64,000 nucleotides of DNA from Thermoplasmatales archaeon UBA447 (GCA_002503205.1 DARE01000053.1:1-64000), one strand, 5' to 3'; counted from the first letter of the stretch, positions 7,569-16,777 are shown. The notes: generated from the letters alone by a model not told the origin. Program-made: numbers and translations.

Positions 7569-8421
7569 TTTCTCGAGGTTTCCAGTTCAAGCCATACCTC
7601 GTTATCTGACCATACTGAATACTCTCCATGGTATTCATACTTAGCACTATCATCAGATAGCAGTTTTTTTCCATGGCGGCGCTCTTGATCTGTTCAAATG
7701 CTTTCCCAATCTCCTGGAAGGAATGGTAGACAAGAAGGAAGTCGAAAAGGTCTATCATTACAATTGTTGCCTTTCCCTCAAGTATCTTTCTTGTAATGTT
7801 CTCTACAATAAAAGTGAGATTAACTGGCCTGTTTCTCTGTGTCCCTATGGAATCTGTAACCCAGAGGAAGTTATTTTCGTTTAGTGCTTCAGGGAGCTCA
7901 AGTGCAAGATTGAATCTTGACACAACAAGTATTTTGTCCTTGTCTACCTCCTTCGCAAGGAGTATCTCAAGAAATTTATCCGCATTCTCTGGCTCAGTAA
8001 AATATATATTTCCCGGATAAAGCCCATTTTTAGAAAGGTAAATGGACATCTCGTTTAGATCCTTCAACCTTCTTACCCTGTGATTTGTAAGCGCCTGTCT
8101 CAGTCTTTTTCTAACCTCACTCACAGGATCAGAATTTGTAATGATGTGTTCCGAACTATAAAGGATAGTATCTGGAAGTTCAATGGCTTCCTTAGAAAGT
8201 ACAATAAGAAGAAAATCTCTACTGGGAGCCGAAAAAAAATCCTGCTCCTCCTGTGAAATCCCCTCGTCATTTATCCAAACAATGCTTGTGGGGCGAAGTT
8301 TTTTGACCAGTGATGGTGAGATTGAGTTTGTAATGTCATAAGGGATGCCGGTCGGGTCAAGGAGATCTTTCAGGTATTCCTTCTTTTTACCCGATCTGTC
8401 ATAAGCAATGATCATCAACAT
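7561..8421 (-). CDS. DUF835-like protein, partner of the ATPase
   Basis: Protein of 286 residues in two parts. The N-terminal ~100 residues look like a receiver-type alpha/beta fold (MIIAYDRSGKKKEYL, then repeated strand-helix units) without a clear phosphorylation site. The C-terminal part resembles the archaeal DUF835 family: ILVVSRFNLALELPEAL, a conserved W in NNFLWVTDS, VMIDLFDFLLVYHSF and a final strand LMIVLSMN. DUF835 proteins are uncharacterised and often occur with sensor domains. The gene is first in a two-gene operon and overlaps the P-loop ATPase by 8 bases. I infer a regulatory pair; the family call is by eye. Confidence 0.6.
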   Translation of the reverse strand: MLMIIAYDRSGKKKEYLKDLLDPTGIPYDITNSISPSLVKKLRPTSIVWINDEGISQEEQDFFSAPSRDFLLIVLSKEAIELPDTILYSSEHIITNSDPVSEVRKRLRQALTNHRVRRLKDLNEMSIYLSKNGLYPGNIYFTEPENADKFLEILLAKEVDKDKILVVSRFNLALELPEALNENNFLWVTDSIGTQRNRPVNLTFIVENITRKILEGKATIVMIDLFDFLLVYHSFQEIGKAFEQIKSAAMEKNCYLMIVLSMNTMESIQYGQITRYGLNWKPREND

Positions 8422-8550
8422 TAAAATGTCATGTCATATTTAATTCTTGCTTATAATAATCATACCTCATGAACAAATTCCTCTTTAATGCCCTCCGGTC
8501 ATGTTATAACTAAGACAAAATATTGATTTTTTGAAAATCTTTCATTATCC

Positions 8551-9222
8551 ATGAAAATTAATTCTATAAGAAATTTCGCTTCAAACTGTCATGTAAGGCA
8601 TTATCTATTTAAATCAAATAGCAATAGTTACTGGAGATATTTGGAAAGTGAAGATTACGGTGACCTTAGGAATAAGATAAATTCCACGAACAGGTACAAG
8701 AGGCTTATCGAGCTAAGGGAAGAAATTTCTAAGCTCAAAGGTAAACTGCCTTTTTCCGTTATCAGTGAACTTACAGGAAGGATTGAGGAGCGTATTCAGA
8801 CTTTTGAATGCCCTGTATGCAGCGACGCCAGCATAAAAATAATTTTCATAAACGGTTCAATTAAGGACCTGGAAGAGTGGGAATGCAAATATGCACTGGA
8901 GCGCGAGATGAAGCTTTCAGATTACATATTCTCCAAATATTATACGGCAAGGGATTTTCTTATTGACATGTCAAAACCACTGGGAATATACGCAAAGGAT
9001 GGCCAGGCTGTACCATCAAGCCCACAAAAAGAAAAGGCTAATGTAGAGGTTCTTCAGACACGGGTTGAACACCTGATCAAGGTGGTCGACCACATGAATA
9101 AGGTTTACGCCGAGAAGATACCTAAAATTGCAAACGACATCAGCGAAATAAACGGAAAGCTGGAATTGCTCTACAAGAAAATAATGGAAAGTGAGGCCAG
9201 GAGTCAACCAAAACCTTCCTGA
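8551..9222 (+). CDS. Unknown protein with CxxC and C-terminal coiled coil
   Basis: Protein of 223 residues, not recognised. It has an isolated CPVC pair near residue 90, another cysteine near the N-terminus (SNCHVRHY), and a likely coiled coil over the last ~60 residues (EVLQTRVEHLIKVVDHMNKV, then SEINGKLELLYKKI). It has no membrane segment. It is divergent from the DUF835/ATPase operon with a 129-base AT-rich gap, so shared regulation is possible. Confidence 0.7.
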   Translation: MKINSIRNFASNCHVRHYLFKSNSNSYWRYLESEDYGDLRNKINSTNRYKRLIELREEISKLKGKLPFSVISELTGRIEERIQTFECPVCSDASIKIIFINGSIKDLEEWECKYALEREMKLSDYIFSKYYTARDFLIDMSKPLGIYAKDGQAVPSSPQKEKANVEVLQTRVEHLIKVVDHMNKVYAEKIPKIANDISEINGKLELLYKKIMESEARSQPKPS

Positions 9223-9268
9223 TTTATCGGTCGCGACATCTTTATTTTTGTAGAAGTCATATGGATTT

Positions 9269-10237
9269 ATGCCTCGAACAAAAATTTCTGTAATTGGGGC
9301 AGGGAATGTGGGCGCAACACTGGCTCAATTTCTTGCATTGAAAGAACTTGGTGATGTATATCTTTTTGATGTTGTTGAGGGCGTGCCTGAAGGGAAGGCT
9401 CTAGATATGCTTGAAGGTCAGCCGCACTGGAAGTCTGACTCAAAGGTGTATGGTTTCACAACTGTGGACAGGTCAAAATATGAGAATTTGAAAGGCAGTG
9501 ATGTTGTAGTTGTAACTGCAGGCCTTGCCCGAAAGCCCGGAATGAGCAGAGACGACCTTCTCAACAAGAATCTGGAAATAATGTCTGATGTGGCAAAAAA
9601 CGTCAAACAGTATGCTCCTGAATCCAGAGTTATAGTTGTTTCTAACCCTGCAGACATAATGGCTTACGCATTTTATAAGGTATCTGGGTTCAAGCCCGAG
9701 AGGATTATGGGACTTGGAGGTTCTCTGGACAGCGCAAGATTTAGAACTTTCCTGGCCCAGGAACTGAATGTCTCCATTGAGGATGTTCTGGCCTTTGTTA
9801 TCGGGGGGCATGGAGACGACATGGTTCCATTCATCAGATATTCAAGTGTTGGAGGAATCCCAATATCAAATCTGCTTTCAAGAGAGAAGATAGATGAAAT
9901 CATAAAGAGGACAAGATTTGGTGGCGGGGAAATTGTCAATTACCTTAAGACAGGAAGCGCATATTACGCACCTGGAATATCCATAACTGCTATGGCAGAA
10001 TCGATTGTCCGCGATAAGATGAGAATCATTCCATGTGCAGCGTACCTTTCCGGATCACATGCCAAGCATTATGGGGCTGAAGGCATCTTTATAGGGGTCC
10101 CAATAAAGATTGGTTCCAATGGTGTCGAGCAGATAATGGACATAGACTTCAACAGCGAGGAGCTGGAACTCTGGAAGAAGACTGTTGCTTCCGTTAAGGA
10201 AAACTGCAGAAAGGTTGACGATTTTCTGTCAAAGTAA
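9269..10237 (+). CDS. mdh: Malate dehydrogenase (LDH/MDH family)
   Basis: Oxidises malate to oxaloacetate in the citric acid cycle. The 322-residue protein has the Rossmann motif GAGNVG (residues 10-15) and Asp34, which favours NAD. The substrate loop LARKPGMSR carries Arg88 and Arg94; an arginine at the first position marks malate dehydrogenase, since lactate dehydrogenases carry Gln there. The catalytic pair is Asp154 (LDSARFR, with Arg157) and His181 (GGHGDD). A TTTATTTTT element about 25 bases upstream of the ATG fits a leaderless promoter. The gene is single and convergent with queC. Confidence 0.93.
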   Translation: MPRTKISVIGAGNVGATLAQFLALKELGDVYLFDVVEGVPEGKALDMLEGQPHWKSDSKVYGFTTVDRSKYENLKGSDVVVVTAGLARKPGMSRDDLLNKNLEIMSDVAKNVKQYAPESRVIVVSNPADIMAYAFYKVSGFKPERIMGLGGSLDSARFRTFLAQELNVSIEDVLAFVIGGHGDDMVPFIRYSSVGGIPISNLLSREKIDEIIKRTRFGGGEIVNYLKTGSAYYAPGISITAMAESIVRDKMRIIPCAAYLSGSHAKHYGAEGIFIGVPIKIGSNGVEQIMDIDFNSEELELWKKTVASVKENCRKVDDFLSK

Positions 10238-10251
10238 ATTATTCCCTTCCA

Positions 10252-10944
10252 TTATTTTTTGTAAAATTCAGGGTATTTTGAGTATTTTATTGGATCATGC
10301 ACTCCTGCTTCCATAAAACCACGAAGGCGCAGCTGGCATGAATCACACATGCCGCATGCCTCATCCCCTCCCTCATAGCATGACCATGTAAGTTCGTAAG
10401 GGACATTCAACTTAATTCCCATGTTTATTATTTCAGATTTCCTTAGATACTGCAGAGGGACTTCTATTCTTATCCTATCTTTTCCATCTGAACCAGTTCC
10501 TATATTGATGGACTGCTCCATTGAATTGAAAAACTCAGGCCTGCAATCGGGATAACCAGAATAGTCAAGGGCATTTGCGCCAATGAAAATAGTGCTCGCT
10601 TCTATGGTCTGGCAGAGGCCGGCTGCGATAGAGATCATTATGATATTCCTTGCGGGGACATATGTATTGGGTATTCTGCTCTCTATATCCGCAAGCCTCC
10701 TGTGTTCAACATTTCCATAACCTGTAAGGGAGCTCTCTATAAGGTCGGATAGGTTGATCTTAGCCTCCTTCAGATCAATCCCGTATCTTGATGCTATATC
10801 TCTTGCTGAATTGTTCTCCCTGGAATGGCGCTGCCCATAGTTGAAGGTCAGGGCGGTCAACTGAAATCCCTTTTTAATGGCATAGGCAAGAACCGTTGCG
10901 GAATCGAGCCCTCCCGATAAGAGAATAACTCCTTTCTCACTCAT
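10252..10944 (-). CDS. queC: 7-cyano-7-deazaguanine synthase
   Basis: Makes preQ0 from 7-carboxy-7-deazaguanine using ATP and ammonia; in archaea preQ0 feeds archaeosine in the tRNA D-loop. The 230-residue protein has the PP-loop SGGLDS at residues 10-15 and the C-terminal zinc cluster CYEGGDEACGMCDSC. Its ATG overlaps the queD stop (10941-10944), so the two form an operon. queE and the tRNA-guanine transglycosylase are not in the window. Confidence 0.96.
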   Translation of the reverse strand: MSEKGVILLSGGLDSATVLAYAIKKGFQLTALTFNYGQRHSRENNSARDIASRYGIDLKEAKINLSDLIESSLTGYGNVEHRRLADIESRIPNTYVPARNIIMISIAAGLCQTIEASTIFIGANALDYSGYPDCRPEFFNSMEQSINIGTGSDGKDRIRIEVPLQYLRKSEIINMGIKLNVPYELTWSCYEGGDEACGMCDSCQLRLRGFMEAGVHDPIKYSKYPEFYKK

Positions 10945-11414
10945 TTTAAGTTCACTTGGAAAGACGATCCCTGAGATGGCCCCTCAAAGACCGTGAGCGA
11001 GAGTGTTTTCAGGTTTTCATAAACATTCAGTTCATTCTTCAACTGGGAGGCGATCAAAGAGGCCAGGTTCTCACTTGAAGATATGTCCGCATCTATGAAA
11101 CAGACATCATCCTTGAAGAAACTCATCTTCTTTCCACTGTATTCAACTATCACCTGATCAGACTTCACTTCCACAACTGAACGGGTCTTGCGCGTTGGGA
11201 TAAGAACTCTGTGGTCATATGGCTCCAGAATATTCCTGACGATCTTCTTGACATCACCGTAATCTACAAGTATTCCGTCTTTTACGTCACCCTCCAGCTC
11301 TATTGAGACTGCATAGTCATGGCCATGAAGCCTTGAGCATTTTCCGAGTTCTGGGATAAAGTGAGCGGAGGAGAATCTCAAATTATTTCCCCAGCCGTCT
11401 ATAGTCATCTTCAT
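10941..11414 (-). CDS. queD: 6-carboxy-tetrahydropterin synthase (QueD)
   Basis: Second step from GTP towards preQ0. The 157-residue protein has zinc-binding His18 (SSAHF), the catalytic Cys26 (GKCSRLHGHDY), and His30/His32 of the HGH motif. The C-terminal Glu region TVFEGPSQGSSF fits the family. It overlaps queC by 4 bases and is the first gene of the operon. A 6-pyruvoyl-tetrahydropterin synthase activity is the alternative, but the queC partner makes the deazaguanine role more likely. Confidence 0.93.
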   Translation of the reverse strand: MKMTIDGWGNNLRFSSAHFIPELGKCSRLHGHDYAVSIELEGDVKDGILVDYGDVKKIVRNILEPYDHRVLIPTRKTRSVVEVKSDQVIVEYSGKKMSFFKDDVCFIDADISSSENLASLIASQLKNELNVYENLKTLSLTVFEGPSQGSSFQVNLK

Positions 11415-11558
11415 ATGGGCACTTTATTGTAAGAATCGATTTAACACTTCTTTTTTAAAAACCTGAATCAATATTCATTCATGATGAACTCAAAAAAGAG
11501 TAATACTGTTGAAAAGTTCAGCGAAAAAACTTAAAGAACGATACAATCCCTCACAAAT

Positions 11559-11633
11559 GGGCGGGTGGCCTAGTCAGGATATGGCAGCAGCCTCCTAAGC
11601 TGCAGGTCGGGGGTCCGAATCCCTCCCCGCCCG
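11559..11633 (+). tRNA. tRNA-Arg (anticodon CCT)
   Basis: A 75-base cloverleaf can be folded by hand. The acceptor stem GGGCGGG pairs with CCCGCCC and is followed by discriminator G. The anticodon stem GCAGC/GCTGC encloses loop CTCCTAA, giving anticodon CCT for AGG codons. The T-arm loop TCCGAAT is standard. CCA is not encoded. No intron is seen. A short T run follows. AGG appears to be a common arginine codon in the neighbouring genes. Confidence 0.95.
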
Positions 11634-11770
11634 TTTTATAGAATCTGTGGCAAATGCAGGGTATTCTTGGTTTTGGATTCATTATACGTCCTATTTTGTT
11701 AGGAAAAGATTGATGCGAAATTGACTTAAAGAGATTGGGACCTCTTTAATTAAGAGCTTTGTGGGATGCT

Positions 11771-12520
11771 TCACTGTTCCATTCTTGGGGCTAGAAGAAA
11801 ATTTCCTGAAATGGATTCTGATTCTTTGGACTGGCCAAATTTGAATTCAATGGTTAGCGGATAGTCATCCTTAAAGCTCAATTTTATATCCTCAGCACTT
11901 GATAGTGATTTAACGAGCTTAAGAAGGTATTCAAGCGGATATGAGCTCTTTATTGTCTGTGAGCATTTAATCTCCTTCAGCATATCTTTTGGAAGGATCA
12001 TTTCTGATTCCTCTGAATCTGACACGGATCTAGCACGCAGTTCCTGGCCATTGAGTGTAAGCCTTATGGAGTCCGATACATCTTCAGCTGCCTTCAATCC
12101 ACGCTCCAGGTTGCCCTTCGATACTACAACATAACTCTCTGAGTTTATCTGCGGAACCCTGGGAGTGGTAACAGAATTGTTGTCAAGAAGTGAAATGCTC
12201 TTTACAATGGTGCTTATCTCGAATCTCAGCTTCCCTCCGTCCCTGCTCATTGTAACAAGATCATTTGGAGATGCCAGCTTTATCACTGATTTCACCCTCT
12301 CAACATCTATTGCCAGCTCTTCCTCCCCATCAGTCGTGTATTCTACAAAAGCCCCCCGGGGGATTTCCATTGAAACCATTGCAACATGCGCAGGGTCTAC
12401 AGCCTTGACGGAGAGGCCCTCAGGGGTCACCTTGAACTTGGCCTCAGTAACAACTGTGTTAAGCAGATCCGCTATTTCCTTGAGGTTCTTTAATGAAATT
12501 GTCATTTTCAGCATTGTCAT
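11771..12520 (-). CDS. pcn: DNA polymerase sliding clamp PCNA
   Basis: Homotrimeric ring that tethers DNA polymerase and other replication enzymes to DNA. The 249-residue protein shows the archaeal PCNA pattern: MTISLKNLKEIADLL at the start, then GLSVKAVDPAHVAMVSMEIP, and KSLSSAEDIKLSFKDDYPL near the end. A second ATG at 12514 (MLKMTIS) may be the true start, since family members usually begin there. The gene is monocistronic, between tRNA-Arg(CCT) and mtnC. Confidence 0.94.
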   Translation of the reverse strand: MTMLKMTISLKNLKEIADLLNTVVTEAKFKVTPEGLSVKAVDPAHVAMVSMEIPRGAFVEYTTDGEEELAIDVERVKSVIKLASPNDLVTMSRDGGKLRFEISTIVKSISLLDNNSVTTPRVPQINSESYVVVSKGNLERGLKAAEDVSDSIRLTLNGQELRARSVSDSEESEMILPKDMLKEIKCSQTIKSSYPLEYLLKLVKSLSSAEDIKLSFKDDYPLTIEFKFGQSKESESISGNFLLAPRMEQ

Positions 12521-12670
12521 TCACATCTACAAAGTCTTATGGAAGCGAATCATCTAAATTGTAATTAATCCTTTTCTTTCCTCAGGAATGATTTTTAGAT
12601 AATGTGTTTTGAAGGACATTTGCTATTAAATGGTGAGAATTCAGGTGCCCGAGAAATATGCATTTAAAAG

Positions 12671-13384
12671 TTAAAAACGCAATTCTGAAAAGTTCCTGAT
12701 CACCCGGTACTTTCCATTCGGTGGGTTTTCCATACCTGGCCTTACAGACAGATAAGTCATAAACCCAGAGGCATCGGCTGCCTGAAGTTCAATCACACTG
12801 TCAGATACAAAAACAATTCTCGATGGATCTACACCTATGAGCCCAGAGATCCTCTCATAACTATCTGGTTCATTTTTAGGCCCAACATTAGTATCAAAAT
12901 AGGAAAAAATGTATCTCGTGAGGTCTCCATACTGGGTTGTGGAGAATATTGCCTTCTGTGCAGGGACGCTTCCAGATGAGTATATGCTGACTACTATTCC
13001 AGAATCGTGCCATCTTTTTATTGCCGGCGGGACATCTGGGTAAACCTCACCCTTCAGCTCCCCACTTGCATAACCCGAATTCCATATCATCGCCTCAAGC
13101 TCCTTAAAGGCAGTAAATTTGCTGTCCGAATCTATGAGGGAAACAATGAGATCAGTGATCTCTTTCCTGCCCGTATTTTTATCATGGGGGCTTACCTGAC
13201 TGTAATTTCCAATTATTTTGCTCAAGCATTTCTGGACTTCAACATCCTCAGAATGGGCATCCAGAAACTCATTTAGATGCTCCTTCGCAAACGGAAATAG
13301 TTTCCTGTAAACAAAATCCTTGGGTGTAGTAGTCCCTTCTATATCCAGTAACACTGCCTTTGGCTGCATCATTAAACTGTTCAC
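12671..13384 (-). CDS. mtnC: Acireductone synthase (enolase-phosphatase E1)
   Basis: HAD-family enzyme of the methionine salvage pathway that enolises and dephosphorylates diketo-methylthiopentyl-1-phosphate. The 237-residue protein has the diagnostic first motif LLDIEGTTT (Asp14), motif 2 IYSSGSVPAQK, GPKNEPDSYERI, and the acidic FVSDSVIELQAADA. It lies 7 bases after mtnD in an operon mtnB-mtnD-mtnC, which gives the function strong support. Confidence 0.92.
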   Translation of the reverse strand: MNSLMMQPKAVLLDIEGTTTPKDFVYRKLFPFAKEHLNEFLDAHSEDVEVQKCLSKIIGNYSQVSPHDKNTGRKEITDLIVSLIDSDSKFTAFKELEAMIWNSGYASGELKGEVYPDVPPAIKRWHDSGIVVSIYSSGSVPAQKAIFSTTQYGDLTRYIFSYFDTNVGPKNEPDSYERISGLIGVDPSRIVFVSDSVIELQAADASGFMTYLSVRPGMENPPNGKYRVIRNFSELRF

Positions 13385-13391
13385 CGCTTAC

Positions 13392-13946
13392 CTACTTTGG
13401 TGAAATGTAGGCTGGTCCCATACAGACAGGCTGATACCTGCTATCCAATCTGCTTCCTGAATAGTAGGGAGTCCAGCCAGACATATTCTGAAACAGCCTG
13501 ATCGCACGGATCTTCTTTTCGCCGCACAGATTGAACCAGTGCAGAGTATTTTTTGGAATTCTTATAAGGTCCCCCTTGCTTACCTCAATTACTGTAACAT
13601 CACCATTCTTGGGGTGGACATGAAACAGCCCTCTCCCTTCAAGAGTGAACCTGACCTCATCCTCATCATGCCAGTGTTCACTGCTGAACTTCGCAAGCAT
13701 TCCATCAAGATTTGGAGTATCTGGTTTCATATCTATAACATCAGCAGTGTTGTAACCTCCTCTCTTTTTCAGGTCTTCAATTTCCTTACTGTACGCTCTG
13801 AGGATTTCATCCTGAGAAGAGGTCTCTCCGAGTTCAATCATAGACTCCCAGTGGTTGTATTCAATTCCAATTTCAGCAAGGTATTTTGCAGCCTCATCCC
13901 TGTCCGTAATCACGCGGCCCTTGTCAGGTATATTCACTACTACCAT
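13392..13946 (-). CDS. mtnD: Acireductone dioxygenase
   Basis: Cupin metalloenzyme that, with iron, cleaves acireductone to formate and the keto acid precursor of methionine; the nickel form gives an off-pathway product. The 184-residue protein has metal ligands His91, His93 and Glu97 in HWHDEDEVRF and His136 in NTLHWFN, a complete site. It sits between mtnB (31-base gap) and mtnC (7-base gap). Confidence 0.94.
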   Translation of the reverse strand: MVVVNIPDKGRVITDRDEAAKYLAEIGIEYNHWESMIELGETSSQDEILRAYSKEIEDLKKRGGYNTADVIDMKPDTPNLDGMLAKFSSEHWHDEDEVRFTLEGRGLFHVHPKNGDVTVIEVSKGDLIRIPKNTLHWFNLCGEKKIRAIRLFQNMSGWTPYYSGSRLDSRYQPVCMGPAYISPK

Positions 13947-13977
13947 ACAAAACCCTCAACACCATTATGCTCTTAAG

Positions 13978-14628
13978 TTATTTATCTTTGAAGCTGAGCA
14001 ATCTACCCTCAGATTCCAGAAGATACTCCAGGGCTTCCAGGTGCCTCAATGCTTCATTTAAATCTCTACCCCATGTATAAAGGCCATGCTTTCTAAGAAT
14101 GAGCCCATGAATCCCTGGCTTCTCAGTCAGAATATCATCAAGCTCAATTGACACTTTTTTCATATCCTGGTTATTTTCAATGATTGGAAGGAATTCTTCA
14201 TGCTCGTGTGTCTTAACACCGTTCAGTGCCTTTAGCATCTCATAACCACTCAGATAGATGCCTTCGGATTCTGAGAAATATGATGAAATTACGTTTGACC
14301 ATACCGAATGTGTGTGAAGAACTGCTCCTGCTTTTGCCGAAGCCTCAAGTTTAAGGTGTAGAAGGGTCTCACTGCTCGGTTTCCCCTTTCCTTTAATGAC
14401 ATTCATCTCACTGTCAATTGCGATTATATTGTCAGTTTTCAGATTGCCCTTGAAAGTTCCACTCTCTGTTATGGCGACAACTGTCGGGTCTGTAGAGATT
14501 AACGAGCTAAGGTTTCCGCTTGTGGCATAAAGCCAGCCCCTGTTATAGAGATATTTTCCTATTTCTATGATCTCGTGGGTGCTGGCGTTAAATGCAGACT
14601 CAAGTTCACTGGTCCATTTTGCAGGCAT
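13978..14628 (-). CDS. mtnB: Methylthioribulose-1-phosphate dehydratase
   Basis: Class II aldolase-fold enzyme that dehydrates methylthioribulose-1-phosphate in methionine salvage. The 216-residue protein has the zinc site HTHS (His105, His107) and a later RKHGLYTWG histidine, plus Glu87 in the KPSSETLLH segment and SGNLS near the N-terminus. Class II aldolases also include fuculose-phosphate aldolase, but the operon with mtnD and mtnC makes MtnB the best reading. mtnA and the MTA phosphorylase or nucleosidase must lie elsewhere. Confidence 0.9.
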   Translation of the reverse strand: MPAKWTSELESAFNASTHEIIEIGKYLYNRGWLYATSGNLSSLISTDPTVVAITESGTFKGNLKTDNIIAIDSEMNVIKGKGKPSSETLLHLKLEASAKAGAVLHTHSVWSNVISSYFSESEGIYLSGYEMLKALNGVKTHEHEEFLPIIENNQDMKKVSIELDDILTEKPGIHGLILRKHGLYTWGRDLNEALRHLEALEYLLESEGRLLSFKDK

Positions 14629-14713
14629 TTAATGGCGTATGATAACACACAATAAAAATGAAATCCTTCTCAAAATTATAGATTTAGAAGTATAGGATAT
14701 TGAAATCAGACAG

Positions 14714-15352
14714 TCATGCAGGTTTAGAATCTTTTGCATGCAAACTGGCTGTTCTTGAAATTGACACCTCAACGGACCAGATGATAAGGGCTAAGGCCTC
14801 TATGAACTCATAGAATCCAAGGGCAAGTGGGCTACTCACTGCTTTGAATACTTGAAGGATTCCTACAATTATGAATCCAAGTCCGATTATTGAAAGTGCT
14901 ATTCCCATGGGCGCTTCATATCTGCGCTTTTCAGTTGGGGAAAGGGAAAACATGATTATTCCTGATGGAAACAGAATGAAGTATATGAGCGCAAAAACAA
15001 GGTGTATGGTGCCGAAATGTTCATTGAATACCCCTACCAGTGCAAGACTGATTCCAGCTATCAGGAGAATGCCGCTGATGTAAGATTTCAGATTGAAGTA
15101 TCTGTGGAGCGCGTACATAAAAATAATATTCAAAATCCCTTCTATAATGAGCGCAGAATTGAAAAGGTATCCATAAGAATGCACACCCAGATCAGATAAC
15201 GCACTCTTATACCAGCTGAACCATGGTGAGATTTCGATGTCAGAGACAAGAAGAATAAGGGCAATAACTGGCCCTATGGCTCCTGTGAGAGTTGCCAGCT
15301 GGGATAAGGATCTATTGGTGGTATGGGGGCCTTCGTTTGAGTTCTCATTCAT
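14714..15352 (-). CDS. DUF998-like membrane protein
   Basis: Integral membrane protein of 212 residues with about six helices. The first loop, DIEISPWFSWYKSALSDLGV, then GYLFNSALI, is typical of DUF998 proteins, whose function is unknown. The ends are hydrophilic. It lies upstream of mtnB on the same strand with an 85-base gap, so it may or may not share the mtn transcript. The family call is by eye. Confidence 0.75.
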   Translation of the reverse strand: MNENSNEGPHTTNRSLSQLATLTGAIGPVIALILLVSDIEISPWFSWYKSALSDLGVHSYGYLFNSALIIEGILNIIFMYALHRYFNLKSYISGILLIAGISLALVGVFNEHFGTIHLVFALIYFILFPSGIIMFSLSPTEKRRYEAPMGIALSIIGLGFIIVGILQVFKAVSSPLALGFYEFIEALALIIWSVEVSISRTASLHAKDSKPA

Positions 15353-15419
15353 TATAGAAGATTAGGAGTATCTGCTTAAAAGTGTTCGCTGTCAAAAAAT
15401 ATCCATGTCAGAACATATC

Positions 15420-15427
15420 ATATAAAG
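15420..15427 (+). promoter_or_regulatory. TATA-like element of gdh
   Basis: ATATAAAG is followed by a 56-base interval to the gdh ATG. Assuming transcription begins about 25 bases downstream, the mRNA would have a short leader of about 35 bases carrying the inverted repeat at 15454-15470. Confidence 0.5.
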
Positions 15428-15453
15428 TTAATCTAATCCCTTGTAATACCAAC

Positions 15454-15470
15454 CTGTCCCACTGGGACAG
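15454..15470. promoter_or_regulatory. Perfect inverted repeat in the gdh leader
   Basis: CTGTCCC and GGGACAG form a perfect 7-base inverted repeat around ACT, 12 bases upstream of the gdh ATG. It lies just after the expected transcription start. It could be an operator for a dimeric repressor or an RNA hairpin near the ribosome binding site (GAAGGT overlaps its right flank). It is GC-rich in an otherwise AT-rich gap, which makes chance less likely. Confidence 0.5.
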
Positions 15471-15482
15471 AAGGTAGAAAAT

Positions 15483-16733
15483 ATGTCAGAGAACTTGGAT
15501 CCTTTTGAAATCGCTCTAAAGCAGCTGAACAAGGCCGCTGAAGTGATGAAACTGGACAAACAGGCTCTGGAATTGCTGAGCAGTCCAATGAACATTTTTC
15601 AGTTCAGCATTCCAGTTAAAATGGATGATGGGAAAACAAAGGTATTTCAAGGCTTCAGAGTAAGATACAACAATGCCAGAGGGCCAGCAAAGGGAGGAAT
15701 CAGATTCCACCCAGATGAAACTCTCTCCACTGTCAAGGCTCTTTCAGCGTGGATGACCTGGAAGACAGCTATAACGAACCTTCCACTTGGAGGCGGAAAA
15801 GGTGGAGTAATTTGCGATCCTAAAAAGATGAGCCAGGCTGAACTGGAAAGACTCAGCAGAGGATATGTAAGGGCAGCCTACGATTTTATAGGCCCGGAAA
15901 TAGATGTCCCAGCTCCTGATGTTTACACAACGCCCCAGATAATGGCCTGGATGATGGATGAATATGAGAAAATTGCTCGCCACTCAGCTCCCGGTGTTAT
16001 CACAGGCAAACCACTTGAAAACGGAGGTTCCCTTGGAAGAGGTGACGCAACTGCAAGAGGCGGAATGTACGTTCTAGAGGAAGCGGCTAAGAGCATAGCA
16101 CTTGACCTTTCAAAAGTCAAAGTTGCAATTCAGGGATTTGGAAATGCTGGGCAGTACGCAATGAAACTCGTTGCAGAGATGTTCAAGTCAAAGGTAGTTG
16201 CCATATCTGATACAAAAGGTGGAATATACCTTGAATCCGGGCTTGATTATGATAAGGTTATGGAGCACAAGAAAAAAACCGGTTCCGTTGCAAACTTCCC
16301 CGGCTCCAAGAACATATCCAACGAGGAGTTGCTGGAGCTTCCAGTGGAGGTGCTGATACCCGCCGCTATTGAAAACCAGATAAGAGCTGACAATGCCTCC
16401 AAAATCAAGGCCAAGATCATTCTTGAACTGGCTAACGGACCCACCACTCCTGAAGCCGATGAGATTCTGTTCAAAAACAAGGTAATGGTTCTTCCAGACT
16501 TCCTTGCGAACTCCGGAGGAGTAACTGTATCCTACTTTGAATGGGTTCAGAACCAGGGAGGATATTATTGGACTGAGCAGGAGGTCTACGACAGGCTTAG
16601 ACTCAAAATGAACCAGGCCACACATGACGTTCTTTTCACTGCTAAATCACACAACGTTGACAACAGAACAGCAGCCTACATTGTATCAGTAAAGAGAGTC
16701 GCAGACGCAATGAAACTGAGAGGTTGGTACTGA
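15483..16733 (+). CDS. gdhA: Glutamate dehydrogenase
   Basis: Interconverts glutamate and 2-oxoglutarate plus ammonia. The 416-residue protein has the glutamate-binding segment [19 protein letters not shown], the catalytic-site PLGGGKGGV (Lys106), and the Rossmann motif [11 protein letters not shown]. The C-terminal [13 protein letters not shown] is also typical. Length is that of hexameric archaeal enzymes. A TATA element and an inverted repeat precede it. It may feed from P5C dehydrogenase elsewhere in the window, which also yields glutamate. Whether NAD or NADP is used cannot be decided by eye. Confidence 0.96.
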   Translation: MSENLDPFEIALKQLNKAAEVMKLDKQALELLSSPMNIFQFSIPVKMDDGKTKVFQGFRVRYNNARGPAKGGIRFHPDETLSTVKALSAWMTWKTAITNLPLGGGKGGVICDPKKMSQAELERLSRGYVRAAYDFIGPEIDVPAPDVYTTPQIMAWMMDEYEKIARHSAPGVITGKPLENGGSLGRGDATARGGMYVLEEAAKSIALDLSKVKVAIQGFGNAGQYAMKLVAEMFKSKVVAISDTKGGIYLESGLDYDKVMEHKKKTGSVANFPGSKNISNEELLELPVEVLIPAAIENQIRADNASKIKAKIILELANGPTTPEADEILFKNKVMVLPDFLANSGGVTVSYFEWVQNQGGYYWTEQEVYDRLRLKMNQATHDVLFTAKSHNVDNRTAAYIVSVKRVADAMKLRGWY

Positions 16734-16777
16734 CCAACCAAAACATTTTACATAACCTTTTTATCTATGGAAACTGG

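Noticed and set aside
12165..12557. 130-residue frame antisense to PCNA
   Set aside because: Antisense shadow; Ser/Thr-rich composition and no ribosome site.
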